Positions 11,830 through 22,421 are shown, numbered from the stretch's first letter. The stretch is 64,000 nucleotides of DNA from Xiphophorus maculatus (GCF_002775205.1 NC_036459.1:16786312-16850311), one strand, 5' to 3'. The notes: generated from the sequence alone by a model not told the origin. Numbers and translations are program-made.

Positions 11830-13430
11830 CACAGCGACTTGGCTGAAAAGCTTCTCTTGAGCAATTTTGCTCGAGATCACGACGAATTTCGTCTTCATTT
11901 TAATAACCTGTAAATATTTTAACAAATTGTACACAAAAACCCTAAAAGACTAGCATAATTATTAGTAGCTTAATAACCTCAATAATTATAGCCGGGTATT
12001 AGCTCAGCTCGGAACATAATATATATACTGGTCATGATTCAGGTTCATCACAGCGGGTACAGCACCTCGCGCACGTCTCTCATGAACTGGCCTAGCAACA
12101 GTATTTAATAAATTTGTATTAGAAATACAAAGAAATAAAACAATACGTACCTGTACGGAACATAATATGTACTGGTAAGGACTCAGGTTCATCACAGCAG
12201 CCACAGCACCTTATGAAGAATAGCATTTCATGTTAACATCAAGCTAACGGAACATTTTACCAGAGTGTTAAACTCAGTGAATCTGCCTCGCGCACGAGTC
12301 TGATGAACTGGCAACGAGACGTCTGTGATCACTATAGTGATAACTGCCAATCATCAGCAGGGGGAGCTGTTTCACCCGTTACTCTTGAACTCAAACTAGA
12401 AATGGAATTATATACAATATTAACTCTGTTACACTAGCAACACTGGCTACAAAAGGCAGAGCTTACATCTTAGTCCAAAGTGTTAGCATGCTATTGTTTG
12501 ATAATTAGATATGATTGGTGTTGAAACTCACAATCTATTCTTAATTTATGTGACACAAACAGGGAAAACTGATCATTCACATGAAGAAAGATAGCGGTCA
12601 AACACATAGGTAAAAACGTCAAACGTTTACAGAAATGTGGTGGGCAGAAGAAAACTCATATTATTGTATGTATCTCATGAACAACTTTGTCAACTTATCA
12701 ACGGTTTAAATTTAACACAAGACTTGATAAATAATGTTTTATTTTTCTATTACTTTAAATATGTATACAGATTTACACCGTGTTCCAAATCATTATGCAA
12801 GCGATATTTTCTCAGATTTTCCTAAATGGTCAGCTACAGATGCATCGTAACCGGTAAGGCTTCATCAGCTTAGCAACAGTCGGAATCGTTGAGGTGGCAG
12901 TAATGACAACTTCCCGACACTAGAGGGCATTGTTGTTAATGAAATGTAATAAAACTGATCTCTTCATGCGAGGACAACGTTTCGCCTTGATTTCAGAAAT
13001 ACTCTTAGACTTTTAGAATAAGTCGGTTCGGCCTATTTCATGATGGCTCGTGTTCTATTAGCTTTCGGAGGTGCACGACCATGTAAAATGTCATTCAAAA
13101 AACGTTAATTTCAGCCAGGTTTAACGCAGTATTTTTACCTGGGGAGCGCGCGCTCACTCAACAGGTGTGCGGGGTTTTTTTCTCGGAGCTTTACACGCTG
13201 TAAGAGTTTGAACCGGGCAAATTAATTTGTGTAAACACGCAACATAGGTACTAAAACCTTTATAAATTATGTGTTGTTTTTATTTCCGGTTTCGCTCATT
13301 TCCTTCCAATTTCAGCACTTCTTCTTTCGGCAAAGCCGCAGCGCATTTACGCACATCTCTATGGACACAGAGACCACAGTGTACTGCAGTCCATCAGTGT
13401 CTCACTGTCTCACTCAGTCTTTGGTACAAG
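11830..13430. other. Spacer upstream of the plexin copy 1 remnant
   Basis: There is no gene. A short internal repeat is visible: 'aggttcatcacagc' occurs at about 12040 and 12186, and 'cctcgcgcacg' followed by 'tgaactgg' occurs at about 12063 and 12287. The last 100 bases before 13431 resemble the 5' leader of the intact plexin-like gene before 37222. Confidence 0.4.
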
Positions 13431-14079
13431 ATGATCTTTCTTCTGCTCGGTCTGCTTTGCTCCATCTGGGGAGAACCTGCTCAATGTCTGGAGGAGAACA
13501 GAGAGTTCAACTTTACAGAGGACCTCCGTCAGCTCGCTGTGGGCAACAACTCTGTTTACATCGCTACAGAGGAGAATCTTTACCAGCTGAGCCGTGACCT
13601 GACTCTGATCTACAACCTGACCCAGAGAGGGATCTTAAAGAGCACCGATCAACAGGATAAAGAGGAGTTTTACAGAGACCCCATGAAGGCTGTCTTAAAC
13701 GTGACTTTCAAAGTTAATGTTTTATTACCATTTGAGAAAAATGACACATTGATCAGCTGTGGTGTGACTGGAAACAAACTCTGTGGTTTCTGTGAAGTTC
13801 TGGACCTGAAGAACATCTCTAAACTGGTTTACAGTGAATCCATCCAGATGGGACCTCAGAGGAGAAGCAGTGGGTCTGTCAGCTTTCTGGTGGATGTGAA
13901 GGAGGATTCAGGTCAGACTGAGACTTACATTCTGACAGCGAGAGACAAGACAGTGTGTAGCACTGATTTAAAGACAATCAACCTTCAAAACACCGATCAT
14001 AAACAGCCTGGGGAAATATTTTCCTGGTCTGGTCGATCAGGTGACCTGGGATCCAAACTGAAGCTGATGTAGAGTTTGC
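13431..14079 (+). pseudogene. plxnc1: plexin-C1-like gene copy 1, truncated first exon
   Basis: It starts with ATG and a signal peptide (MIFLLLGLLCSIWGEPAQC), then the sema-domain start (NSVYIATEENLYQLS, NISKLVYSESIQ, SGSVSFLVDVKEDSGQTETY). It parallels exon 1 of the intact copy at 37222. By comparison with that copy, four bases are missing in 'cgatcaggtgacctggg' (near 14041), which shifts the frame to a TAG at 14070-14072. Homology then stops abruptly at about 14079, about 345 bases before the exon end found in copy 2. No later plexin exons follow; retroelement sequence begins. The remnant could at most make a secreted fragment of about 213 residues. Confidence 0.82.
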
Positions 14080-14799
14080 TATTATCTCCTTGAAAACAAT
14101 CAAGGAGACTGATTGTTTTCACAGATTATCTGTCTCATAGCAAACCGTCACAACATGGGGACAACTTTAACAAATATGGAGAAAACATTTTTTATTAAAG
14201 TTATATACTGCAGGTTGAATAAAAATCATCAACATTCACTCAATCTCCCGAACCTGAAGCCCCTCTTTCTCCTTTGTGGTACCTTTCAGAGCTTGCCGAT
14301 GGAGCTCTCTCTCCTGGAAAAACCAGCCAAACATCTGGGTCTCCATGAAGGTCTCCATGAAGACCTCCAAGAAGCGGCGCACGGTCTTGGAAGGGATCGC
14401 TTTCCAGAACCCCTCGCGTTGGAACGTGCAGGAAGTGGGTTCCGATTCAGGAATAAAATGCAACTACACAGCATTTTTGAGAAGTCTGGATTGGTTTATG
14501 CATATTTTGCATGTTGCCTATGATGGTTGTTCGAGGAGAGAGATATTTCATTAATCTAAAACTAATAGAAAAAATGTAAGCAACCTACTTGCATACTGTA
14601 TGCAGACTGTTGCATGTAAAATGCACTAGCAGTAAATATTGTGCTAGTATTAGTCTTGGACCAAAGAAAGCAAAGCAGTTGTAAGCCTTTAAAATTTTTA
14701 TGGGTCAAATAGACTAAAAACATTTTAACAGCAGGGTGGGCCCAATCTAATTTTTTGTCAGTATATATTTATATCTTACTCATAAGGGGCGTAATATTT
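14080..14799 (+). mobile_element. Probable LTR region of retroelement A
   Basis: This sequence lies between the plexin breakpoint and a primer-binding site at 14800. Position suggests it is the 5' LTR (or part of it) of the element whose gag is at 24156, but I could not define the left LTR boundary. It contains an 8-bp inverted repeat TCTCCTTG/CAAGGAGA around 14085-14108 and open frames near 14236-14523 that I do not recognise. Confidence 0.35.
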
Positions 14800-14819
14800 T
14801 GGAGGCACCGCTTTGGATT
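14800..14819 (+). other. Primer-binding site of retroelement A, tRNA-Thr-like
   Basis: TGGAGGCACCGCT followed by ttGGATT matches the complement of the 3' end of vertebrate tRNA-Thr (which reads ...AGCGGTGCCT plus CCA), with two changed bases in the middle. It precedes a short leader that resumes at 23989 after the inserted retrovirus and leads to gag at 24156. Confidence 0.55.
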
Positions 14820-14893
14820 GAGTGAGACAAAGATTGACTTCTGCTAGGACCAGACATCTCCAGCTCTCATTCAGCTCCCCTTAACTTACTTAC

Positions 14894-15260
14894 TGTTGAA
14901 AATGGATCAAAAATGTACCGCACACAGAGCAGAAAATCAGCCAGTACAAGTAATCAGACTTTACTTATTTTATTCTTTTTTAGCGCTAAAAAAGGAGACG
15001 CTTACCCTTACAGACTAGGTGTGGATGTGACCGAGTCTATACAGCATCTCATCAAAAACGGGAAGATTCGTTTACTATACTACGGATGCACCTGGTGGTC
15101 ATCTGATGTCTTACGTCATTTTATCAACTAAGTTTCTATTTCCTGGGAGACGGGAGTCTGAGGAGTTTCTATAGATGTTACAATTACAAAGGGCCTTTGT
15201 GTGAGAATATGAGTGTGTGAAAGCATGTGAATGTATTTGAGCTTGATAAGCGCCTCAACA
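14894..15260 (-). repeat. 3' LTR of endogenous retrovirus B
   Basis: 367 bases, with ends TGTTGA...TCAACA (plus-strand reading). I saw no difference from the other LTR when comparing all lines by eye. On the minus strand an AATAAA lies at 14973-14968. Confidence 0.93.
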
Positions 15261-15273
15261 GCTCCCCCTTTTG
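15261..15273 (-). other. Polypurine tract of retrovirus B
   Basis: The minus strand reads AAAAGGGGGAGC directly before the 3' LTR. This is the expected position and make-up of the plus-strand primer of a retrovirus. Confidence 0.8.
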
Positions 15274-16600
15274 GTCTCAACGAGACCACACAAAACAAGA
15301 AAAATGGAAAATAACGAAAAGAATAAAAGAGGGGGGCTGTACATCCTCGAGTAGACACTGTCCCTTCCGGAAAACTTCCCCCTGAGGCTTCGTCCTCCCG
15401 CATCCTCAACCAATGTCTTTATTTCATTTCATCACATATTTTGGGGGTAAAAACGGACAGGGCACCCCTGGCCTCACAGGCGGTGGAAAAAATCACAATG
15501 TCCCCCTTACAATCTGGAGAAATGCACAAATAGAAACAAAATTTTGAAGGGTGTTAGGGTTTAGGGAAATGTTAGTCAACCACCCATGGCATGACTATGT
15601 CAGCTGTTTCTGTTGTTTTATATATTATATTTATTTTCAATAAAAATGTTATCCGTAGTCTTGTGAGTTTTGTCTTAATCATTTTTGTTGTCATTATTAC
15701 TTCATATGTCTGATTTTTCATTATATTCATTCTGTAGTTACCTCAGGTCAACGCCATGCCACAGGAGGGTAATGAACTCAAAAGAGCAAAGTCTAAAATT
15801 TTGTGTTAGGTTTTGTATGTTTTTTTTTTTTTTTTTTTATTGTTAGTATTTAAAAACAAGATGAAAAGTCACAGCTACGAAGTTGTTACGTTCTACAAAA
15901 GTGCTAAGTGAACAAAATGTTAGGATAATGTGTGGAACTTAATAAAAATGCAATAGTGAAGTGTTAGGTTAAAATTATTTGTAAAATCAGTGAAATGTTA
16001 GGTAGTATGCAAAAATGAACACATTGTTAGAAGACTAAAAGGTGAGATTTCTATGTAATATGTAAAAGTAAATGAACTACGAAAAGGATGCAAAGTTAAT
16101 GAAATGGTAAGAAAAGCTTAGAATTCTGAGTATTGAAAGGCACAGAACAATGAACACATTCGTAAAACATCAAATCAATAAAGTAAATCAGGATTAAAGG
16201 CAGTACACTCAAAATACACTGGCATGATTAAACTAGTATTAAAAGTGAGTAAAAATGTTTTCTGATCAAACTTTAATCATTGTAATGAAATCAAATCACT
16301 GCAGCCTCTCTATAGCGAGACCTATCAACGTCAAATCAGTTTCTGCGTGTGTCCAGATGTAGAGCCGGCGCGGTCGCTGGGAAACCCCGACATTGCCTGG
16401 AAGGCTTCAGTGTGGGATTTCGGCTGTAACTCGGTCCAACAATCATGGAAGGCGCCCACAGTCTCACACCAAGGCACACCCAGAAAGGATTGGACTTCAT
16501 TCTGCAAGAAAAAACACAACAAAAGCGAAATCAATGGATTATATAAAGAACATTAAAGTGAAGGAAAATTTTCTTTTGTCACTGGATACTAGTACTGCCC
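15274..16600 (-). other. Non-coding 3' region of retrovirus B between env remnant and LTR
   Basis: About 1.3 kb, AT-rich, with no long frame. The plus-strand motif 'tgttag' recurs several times between 15550 and 16030. A minus-strand frame of 67 codons at 16331-16534 is not recognisable. The size is large for a 3' untranslated region of this virus group, and its origin is unknown. Confidence 0.5.
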
Positions 16601-16984
16601 TTAAACTCTGGCAATCTGGAATTTCACGGTTCTTTCACGTCTCCGGGAAAACATCTGATAGGCAGGTGGATTTCCATCACTACTGCTGCCTTTCTCTATG
16701 GTTGAGGTGATGCACCGCACCGCCAATGACCTCAGACAGGGGACACAGCAGCAACCGCAGGTGATCAGGAGGGCAAGGAAAGTTGTCACAGAAAGGAGCA
16801 AAGAGATGATGATTTCTTTATATTTTCCAAACAGATCAGTGAACCACTTATCCAAGGGGTTTGAAACTCCAGAGTGCTCATGCATCGTTTTACTAAGGGC
16901 CTTAAGTCCTTCTAGCGCCTTGGTCACTGTTAATTTAGTTTGTGCACAAACTTTAGCCAATTTTGTTTTTAAATTTTGATTCAT
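16601..16984 (-). pseudogene. env: Fused integrase tail and env transmembrane C-terminus (retrovirus B)
   Basis: A 127-codon frame. Its first ~20 residues (MNQNLKTKLAKV...) are the end of an integrase core. It then turns, near 16920, into the C-terminal part of an envelope transmembrane protein: an ectodomain stub (SGVSNPLDKWFTDLFGKY), a membrane span (EIIISLLLSVTTFLALLI), a cysteine cluster (CGCCCVPC) that could be palmitoylated, and a short tail with YQMF. The surface subunit, cleavage site and fusion peptide are absent. I read this as an internal deletion that removed the end of integrase and most of env. Confidence 0.75.
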
Positions 16985-17798
16985 TCGTTCTACTTTGCCT
17001 TAGGATTCCGGGTGATAAACCGTACCGAACTTGTGTTTCAAACCAAGATGAGCTTCCACTGTTTGCAGGTCCTTGTTTCTGAAATGTGTTCCATTGTCTG
17101 ATCTGATTTTTTTCTGGAAAACCGTGCCTGGGGATGTAATGGTTGATCAGACATTTTATGACCGTTTTACTGTCTTCTCTCGCTGCTGGCCACGCTTCAG
17201 GCCATCCTGTGAAAGCATCAACACAAACCAACAAATATTTTTTGCCTTGCACCATGTTTATTATGTCAGTGAAATCCAACACAACCTCTTTCCCTGGACA
17301 TGTGAGTGGAAGAAACTGTCCCTGATGTGGCTTCAAAGTTTTCTTAGGGTTAACCTGTCCACACATTTCACAATTATTTACAAACTGTTTCACCATGTTA
17401 ATCATTTGGGGTTGCCACCAGTCTTTAAGATTATGCATTATCTGTTTAGTCCCAACATGTCCAACCCCGTGAGCTTCAAGAAGCAGCTCTTGTTTTTTCC
17501 CAGGGGGCAGAATTAACCTGCCGTCTGGGCCCCTCCGGCATCCATTTGTGTCAGTGGCCCCTCGTTGCTTCCACATGTTTTTCTCTTCAAGTGGCACCCC
17601 CTTTTGGCATCTTATCACCTCCTCCAGTGTGAGTTTGTCATGTAATTCCTCCTCCGAGGAACACACCATGGCCAAATTGGTGTACCCCGCAGCTACTTTA
17701 GCTGCTCTGTCCGCTGCTTGATTACCTTTTGCAATCATTGTGTCTGATAAGTTATGACCTTTGCATTTGATTACAGCTACTGTTTTTGGCAATAGCAA
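16953..17798 (-). pseudogene. pol: RNase H end and integrase of retrovirus B, frame-broken
   Basis: The frame opens with the last RNase H block (KGNQAADRAAKVA). It continues with the integrase zinc-binding H-x3-H...C-x2-C (HGVGH, CEMCG) and the first catalytic aspartate (VVLDFTDI). The second aspartate block is out of frame because of a base-count change in a run of A's (plus-strand T run about 17104-17110). In the next frame a TAA (17000-17002, minus strand) cuts the glutamate block. The upstream break from RNase H is at the A-rich run 17811-17833. An active integrase cannot be made from this copy. Confidence 0.85.
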
Positions 17799-19996
17799 TG
17801 CTTCCGCAAGTTTTTTTTTTGTTTTTTTTTTTTTACCTCCGCCTCATGTTTTATGGTTCGGCTGCTGGTGGTCAGAAATCCGCCCCTCATCCACTGGCAA
17901 AGTTCCAAATGCACTGTTCCTGCAACATAAGCGGAATCTGTGTACACATTTACCTGTGATCCTTGGGCAAGCTTTAACGCTTCGATCACTGCTTTTATTT
18001 CTCCCCTCTGCGCAGACGCTGTTCCTTCCAGTCTTTCTGCTTTTCTTGTGAGAAAGCCTGCTTTTGTGCTTTCTACTACTGCAAAACCAGCTCTTAGTTC
18101 TTGTGTTTGGTGTCTGTAACAACAACCATCTGTGAAGAACTGTCTCACCTCTGGTCCAATCAAGGGAGTTGCTTCCAGGTCTGGTCTTACCTTTTCTGAC
18201 TTTGCCACAAGTTCTGCACACACGTGTGGTTCTCCTTCTGCAAAACAGTCTGCCATGTTCACGCCTTCGTGTGTGAATGAAATGTTATGAGCTTCCAGGA
18301 CTTTAGAAAGTCTTTGTTGTCGCAACGCTGTCATGGTGAAACTTTGTGAGTTTACATATGCCACTACACTGTGTGACGTTAACACCAACAGTGAATGTCC
18401 CATGACTATGTGTGCAGTTTTTTGTATCAATTTGGCTACACCAGCAGCATGCTGTGTGCAGGGATGATGTCTCTGTTCCATTTTGTCCAAAATTGCAGAT
18501 AAATACATCATGATTCGTCTCTCACCCCCTTTTTTCTGATACAAAACTCTGTTAACGGCCAGTTTTGTAACAGAAACATCCAGAAAGAACGGCAAAGTGT
18601 AGTCTGGCATGGAGAGCTCTGCAGCGGACGACATGTGTTGTTTTACAGCTATAAAAGCTTGTTCTGCCTCAGTTGTCCAAAAGAGGAGATTATTCAGATT
18701 TCTCATGCCTTGTTCATTAACCAAGGCTCGAAGAGACTGAGTCAGGTCAGTGTAAGAGGGAATGTAGCTCCTGCTGTAGCCAGTTAACCCCAGAAAAGAG
18801 AGCATGTCTTTAACTTTGGAGGGTTTAGGATGTTGCAGAATGGACTGCTTGTGGGAAGGAGACATGCTAGTTGTGCCTGCAGAAATTATCCTGCCCAGAA
18901 AAGAAACCTGTTTTCTTGCAATCTGCAATTTATTTTTACTAACCTTGAAACCCGCCTGATGTAGGTGCTGCAAAACCAGGGAGGTCCCTTTAACGCAGGT
19001 CTCCGCGGTGGGGGCAGCCAGCAAAAGGTCGTCCACATATTGGATGAGGGTCGTTTGTGGAGGGAGAGGACAGTCCTGCAAAACATCCTTCAGAACCTGG
19101 TTAAACAGCCCTGGAGACAGGGCAAAACCTTGTGGCAGCCTGGTGTAACGCCACTGTTCTCCCCTGAAAGTGAATGAAAAGTAGTCCCTGCAGCTTTCAG
19201 CTAGTGGGACACAGAAAAATGCATTTGCCAAATCAATACAGCTATACCACTGCTGGCTAAGAGTCAAAGCAGCAATATGTCTCCATGGATTAGGAACTGG
19301 CACAGTTTTTGTTTTCAGAACTGCATTTACTGCTCTCAGGTCATGAGCCATTCTGTATTTGCCAGTACCTTTTTTCTCCACTGGCAAAATGGGTGTGTTC
19401 CAGTCAGACTGTGAGGGTTCCAGCACTCCAGCCTCAATCAGTCCTGTTATTGTCTCTGCGATGCCCTGTTCAGCTGCGGGTTTGTGTGGATACTGAGGAA
19501 TCCAGAGGGGTCTCTCAGAGTCCACCTGAAATGGAATAGGAGAACAGGAGACCAGCCCCACATCCGTAGGCGTTTCCGCCCAGAGAGATGCAGGCATAGA
19601 TGTTATCATATGTTCTGCTGAAGGGTGGTCTGATTTTTCCCTACCGTGATGTCTGGACACCTGTTCATGATGTAGCTCTACTGTTTCAGACCCTGAAAAG
19701 CTGATCTTATATGTGTCAAGAGAAGGGGAGAAAGACAAACCTGGCACTGCTGTCGCAATCCAATCTGTGGCTGCCAGGGAGCGTTTCATCATTGGGCCCA
19801 ATTCTTTTGCTTGGTGCTCAGGGTGCAAACAGAGAGAGATGTGAGGCACAGCTTCATCAGATATTTGATAACATTCTGACTGTGTTTCTGTGAAAGAGAC
19901 AGCAGCAGCTACACCAACTGGAGCTACATGAATATCTGAGATTTTACCTCCCAGGTTGTTTCCTCCAAAGTGGAAAGGAAAGGTTCCTGGTACCAT
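17777..19996 (-). CDS. pol: Reverse transcriptase and RNase H of retrovirus B
   Basis: A long open frame of 739 codons. The polymerase fingers and palm are clear: EAGVLEPSQSDWNTPILPV, LPQGFALSPGLFNQVL, and the active site YVDDLLLA near 19030-19042. The connection domain follows, then RNase H with FFTDG, the QRGE glutamate and YTDSAYV (18115 down to 17900). The frame ends in a lysine-rich slip at the poly-A run 17811-17833, before the last RNase H aspartate, which lies in the next frame. The start given is only the first ATG. It is linked to the protease through a region with base-count changes, including a run of eight G/C at 20032-20039. Confidence 0.88.
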   Translation of the reverse strand: MVPGTFPFHFGGNNLGGKISDIHVAPVGVAAAVSFTETQSECYQISDEAVPHISLCLHPEHQAKELGPMMKRSLAATDWIATAVPGLSFSPSLDTYKISFSGSETVELHHEQVSRHHGREKSDHPSAEHMITSMPASLWAETPTDVGLVSCSPIPFQVDSERPLWIPQYPHKPAAEQGIAETITGLIEAGVLEPSQSDWNTPILPVEKKGTGKYRMAHDLRAVNAVLKTKTVPVPNPWRHIAALTLSQQWYSCIDLANAFFCVPLAESCRDYFSFTFRGEQWRYTRLPQGFALSPGLFNQVLKDVLQDCPLPPQTTLIQYVDDLLLAAPTAETCVKGTSLVLQHLHQAGFKVSKNKLQIARKQVSFLGRIISAGTTSMSPSHKQSILQHPKPSKVKDMLSFLGLTGYSRSYIPSYTDLTQSLRALVNEQGMRNLNNLLFWTTEAEQAFIAVKQHMSSAAELSMPDYTLPFFLDVSVTKLAVNRVLYQKKGGERRIMMYLSAILDKMEQRHHPCTQHAAGVAKLIQKTAHIVMGHSLLVLTSHSVVAYVNSQSFTMTALRQQRLSKVLEAHNISFTHEGVNMADCFAEGEPHVCAELVAKSEKVRPDLEATPLIGPEVRQFFTDGCCYRHQTQELRAGFAVVESTKAGFLTRKAERLEGTASAQRGEIKAVIEALKLAQGSQVNVYTDSAYVAGTVHLELCQWMRGGFLTTSSRTIKHEAEVKKKKQKKNLRKHCYCQKQ

Positions 19997-20024
19997 TCAG
20001 AGACGTCTCTGTCGTAGAACAGGG

Positions 20025-20582
20025 TCACGTGGGGGGGGGATCCGGAGGAGAGACGTAGGAGCACAGACACAGGAGCCAAGGTTTCCAGTCCACAAACGTT
20101 GACATTAGATAGCTGGAGGGTAAGTTCGTTAAAAGGCCCCAATATATGTCTGCATACTCAGAAACAACTGGCTGCATGAGAAATTGTCCATCCGTGTGAA
20201 AGTTTGCACAAGGGAGGGACGTGCCATCGGGAAATGAAACAATTAATCCATTCACAGAGCACATAATTGTTGCTCCCAGTTTTATCAGTAAGTCTCTTCC
20301 TAGCAAATTGACGGGAGTTGTGGGAGAGCTGACAAAAGAATGTTGCAGGTGCTGATTGCCCAGTGTGAAGGTCAGAGGCTTAGTGAAAGGCAGACTTTGT
20401 TCTGTCCTTGAGAACCCAGTTAAAGATACAGTTTGTGATGTCAAACTGAGGGGAGAAACAAAGTTCAATGTGCTGTGTGTAGCACCTGTGTCCACCAGGA
20501 AGTGTGTTTCTCTCCCCTCCAGTGTTGCTGACAGCATGGGGTCTGCAGTTCCCATGCTGGGCTGTGGGTCTCCAGGGGCGTG
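20025..20582 (-). CDS. pro: Aspartic protease of retrovirus B
   Basis: It is in the same frame as gag and directly downstream of its stop. The active site LVDTGATHS lies about 30 residues in. Later GRDLLIKLGA resembles the flap-distal ILGRD block of retroviral proteases. The frame runs on into a proline-rich end (PPDPPPT) where the G/C run at 20032-20039 has probably shifted the frame relative to pol. It has no initiation signal of its own; expression would be as Gag-Pro by readthrough. Confidence 0.8.
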   Translation of the reverse strand, partial: HAPGDPQPSMGTADPMLSATLEGRETHFLVDTGATHSTLNFVSPLSLTSQTVSLTGFSRTEQSLPFTKPLTFTLGNQHLQHSFVSSPTTPVNLLGRDLLIKLGATIMCSVNGLIVSFPDGTSLPCANFHTDGQFLMQPVVSEYADIYWGLLTNLPSSYLMSTFVDWKPWLLCLCSYVSPPDPPPT

Positions 20583-20585
20583 TCA

Positions 20586-22421
20586 CTAGATGTTCTGTGT
20601 GGGCTCGTTATTCCCCTGAAAAGACTGTCCAGGTATAACATTGGGATTGTGGGGGATCATACCTGGTTCCCCGTGATTTGGTATGGCCCAGCAATGTTTT
20701 GCCCAGTGTCCAACACATCCACATCGGTAGCATATGTCCTCCTGCTGTGGTCCCCTGATCCGCGCCCCACGACCTCTCCACGGAGCACCGCCCCCGTGAC
20801 CGGCCAAACGCCTTCCCCGTCCACGAGGAAACGCTCTGTACCTGTTTTGGGGATATGAAACAGAAAAAACAGAAAGAGGAACCAGTCCTCCCCCAATCTG
20901 ATTAGTGTTTTGCCAGGAAGTTGCATTTTGTGTGTGGGCTGCAGCACCTACAGCCACAACCATCACATGTTCTTTTTTATCTGTCTTCTTATTCAATTTT
21001 TGTTTTGCTTCCTGCAATTGGAGCTTCAACAGTTGAATTTCTAAATCCTTTGTGTCAGACTGCTTTTTCTTCAACTCATCTTGTGCCTTTAATAAGTGAT
21101 GAAGCAGATGCCCCTCCCATCTAACGTACTCGCACCTTGTTAAATCTGGATTATTTCTCATAGATTGTACAACCTGTTCAGGAACACCTTTCAAGATTGC
21201 CTCTCTAAACATTTCAGTTAAGTTTGAGTGTGGGCCTTTTGGATTAATTGTAGTTTGTCCGAGCCAGGTTTCTGCAGCTTTATTTATGTATTCTTTAGGA
21301 TCCATGCTGTAATCCCATCCAAACCTGGTGATGGGAGTGATTGTGGCCAATGGAAACTGCCTTTTTATTTCCCGTGCCAAAGGTGTGATGAATTGATGTG
21401 CTGGAGTAGAATTACTTACATTTTGGGTCCCTGCTGCGTGTTCTATGTCTCTCATAACCATGCCAGACATAGCTCTGCTCATTATTGCTCTGAAATCTCC
21501 CAGCGCTAGAGTCATTCCAGGGGTCAGCAGGTCTAACTCTGCCAACCAAAGACTCCCACCAGCTGTAATGCTGGGCAGTTTATCGACTATTGCATCCCTG
21601 TCACCTAGAGGAAAGGGAACATATTTCTGACCCTCAGTACTGTTTTTCAAAAGAGGATAAGCCCCTGTGTTGCTCCCAACCAGGGCGTGCTGTCCTTCTG
21701 CTGTGTGAAGGCCTAAGCCACGCATGCTCTCTAGAGGGCACGAGATGTGATAGACCTCTTTCAGTTCATCAGTTTTATCTGTAAGGTTCTCCTCTGAAAC
21801 CCACGTTCCATTTGCATCCATTTTAATTTGAACGTTTTTGGCTAAATTAGATTTTATCTCTCCTCTCTCCATCTGTTCTGCTCTGTCACACAGGTTCTGC
21901 AACCTCTGAGCAGATCTAACAAAGGTGTCATTTAGCTGAGACCAAGCCATGGGATTTGGTGTGGACGGGGTCTGATCTAATATAGTCCAGTTCGGGGTAT
22001 CAGTCCCAGTGTGGACTTCGGGAGCGTTTTGTGGGGTAGCTGTCTCCCCCTCGACTGCTAAAATTCCCTGTGTAATGTTAACTATGGGATAAATGCCCTG
22101 GGAAGGCCGAGTTTCGTCTCCACTATATGGTGGAGGAAGTGAATTGTCTGTACTTATGTTTGTGTGTTCAGAGCTAGTGGCAACTTTTTGTTTTTTGTGT
22201 TCAAATGCATGTGAAAGTCCCTGCCAGAAAACCAAAAGTTCTTCCCTCTGCCTGAGTTCTCTCTCAGCATTCTGCTTGTTTGTTTTACAGCTTCTTTTAG
22301 TGAAAACTCCTGCTTCTCCTTCTTTTTGCATAGTGTCTATCAAATGTTTTTTAGAATTGTTGATTCCCTGCAACAAATGTTTCCCCAGGGGCTGTCTGCT
22401 TAGCAAATCGCCTCCACCCAT
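20586..22421 (-). CDS. gag: Gag polyprotein of retrovirus B
   Basis: An open frame of 611 codons that is complete. It starts MGGGD, so Gly2 is a plausible myristoylation site for membrane targeting. A PPPY late-budding motif is at residues 96-99. A capsid-like region follows (AELDLLTPGMTLALGDFRAIM; GVPEQVVQSMRNNPD), then a coiled, basic stretch (ELKKKQSDTKDLEIQLLKL), an RG-rich segment and one zinc knuckle CYRCGCVGHWAKHC near residue 565. One knuckle is typical of gamma- and epsilonretroviruses. It ends with TAG followed at once by TGA in frame. Confidence 0.9.
   Translation of the reverse strand: MGGGDLLSRQPLGKHLLQGINNSKKHLIDTMQKEGEAGVFTKRSCKTNKQNAERELRQREELLVFWQGLSHAFEHKKQKVATSSEHTNISTDNSLPPPYSGDETRPSQGIYPIVNITQGILAVEGETATPQNAPEVHTGTDTPNWTILDQTPSTPNPMAWSQLNDTFVRSAQRLQNLCDRAEQMERGEIKSNLAKNVQIKMDANGTWVSEENLTDKTDELKEVYHISCPLESMRGLGLHTAEGQHALVGSNTGAYPLLKNSTEGQKYVPFPLGDRDAIVDKLPSITAGGSLWLAELDLLTPGMTLALGDFRAIMSRAMSGMVMRDIEHAAGTQNVSNSTPAHQFITPLAREIKRQFPLATITPITRFGWDYSMDPKEYINKAAETWLGQTTINPKGPHSNLTEMFREAILKGVPEQVVQSMRNNPDLTRCEYVRWEGHLLHHLLKAQDELKKKQSDTKDLEIQLLKLQLQEAKQKLNKKTDKKEHVMVVAVGAAAHTQNATSWQNTNQIGGGLVPLSVFSVSYPQNRYRAFPRGRGRRLAGHGGGAPWRGRGARIRGPQQEDICYRCGCVGHWAKHCWAIPNHGEPGMIPHNPNVIPGQSFQGNNEPTQNI

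Noticed and set aside
14236-14523. Overlapping frames on both strands as a host gene
   Set aside because: No known domain or splice context, and the position fits a retroelement LTR; the frames arise from a GAAG/CTTC-rich repeat.
16601-16984. A co-opted (syncytin-like) envelope gene
   Set aside because: The surface subunit, cleavage site and fusion region are absent, and the frame starts in integrase sequence.
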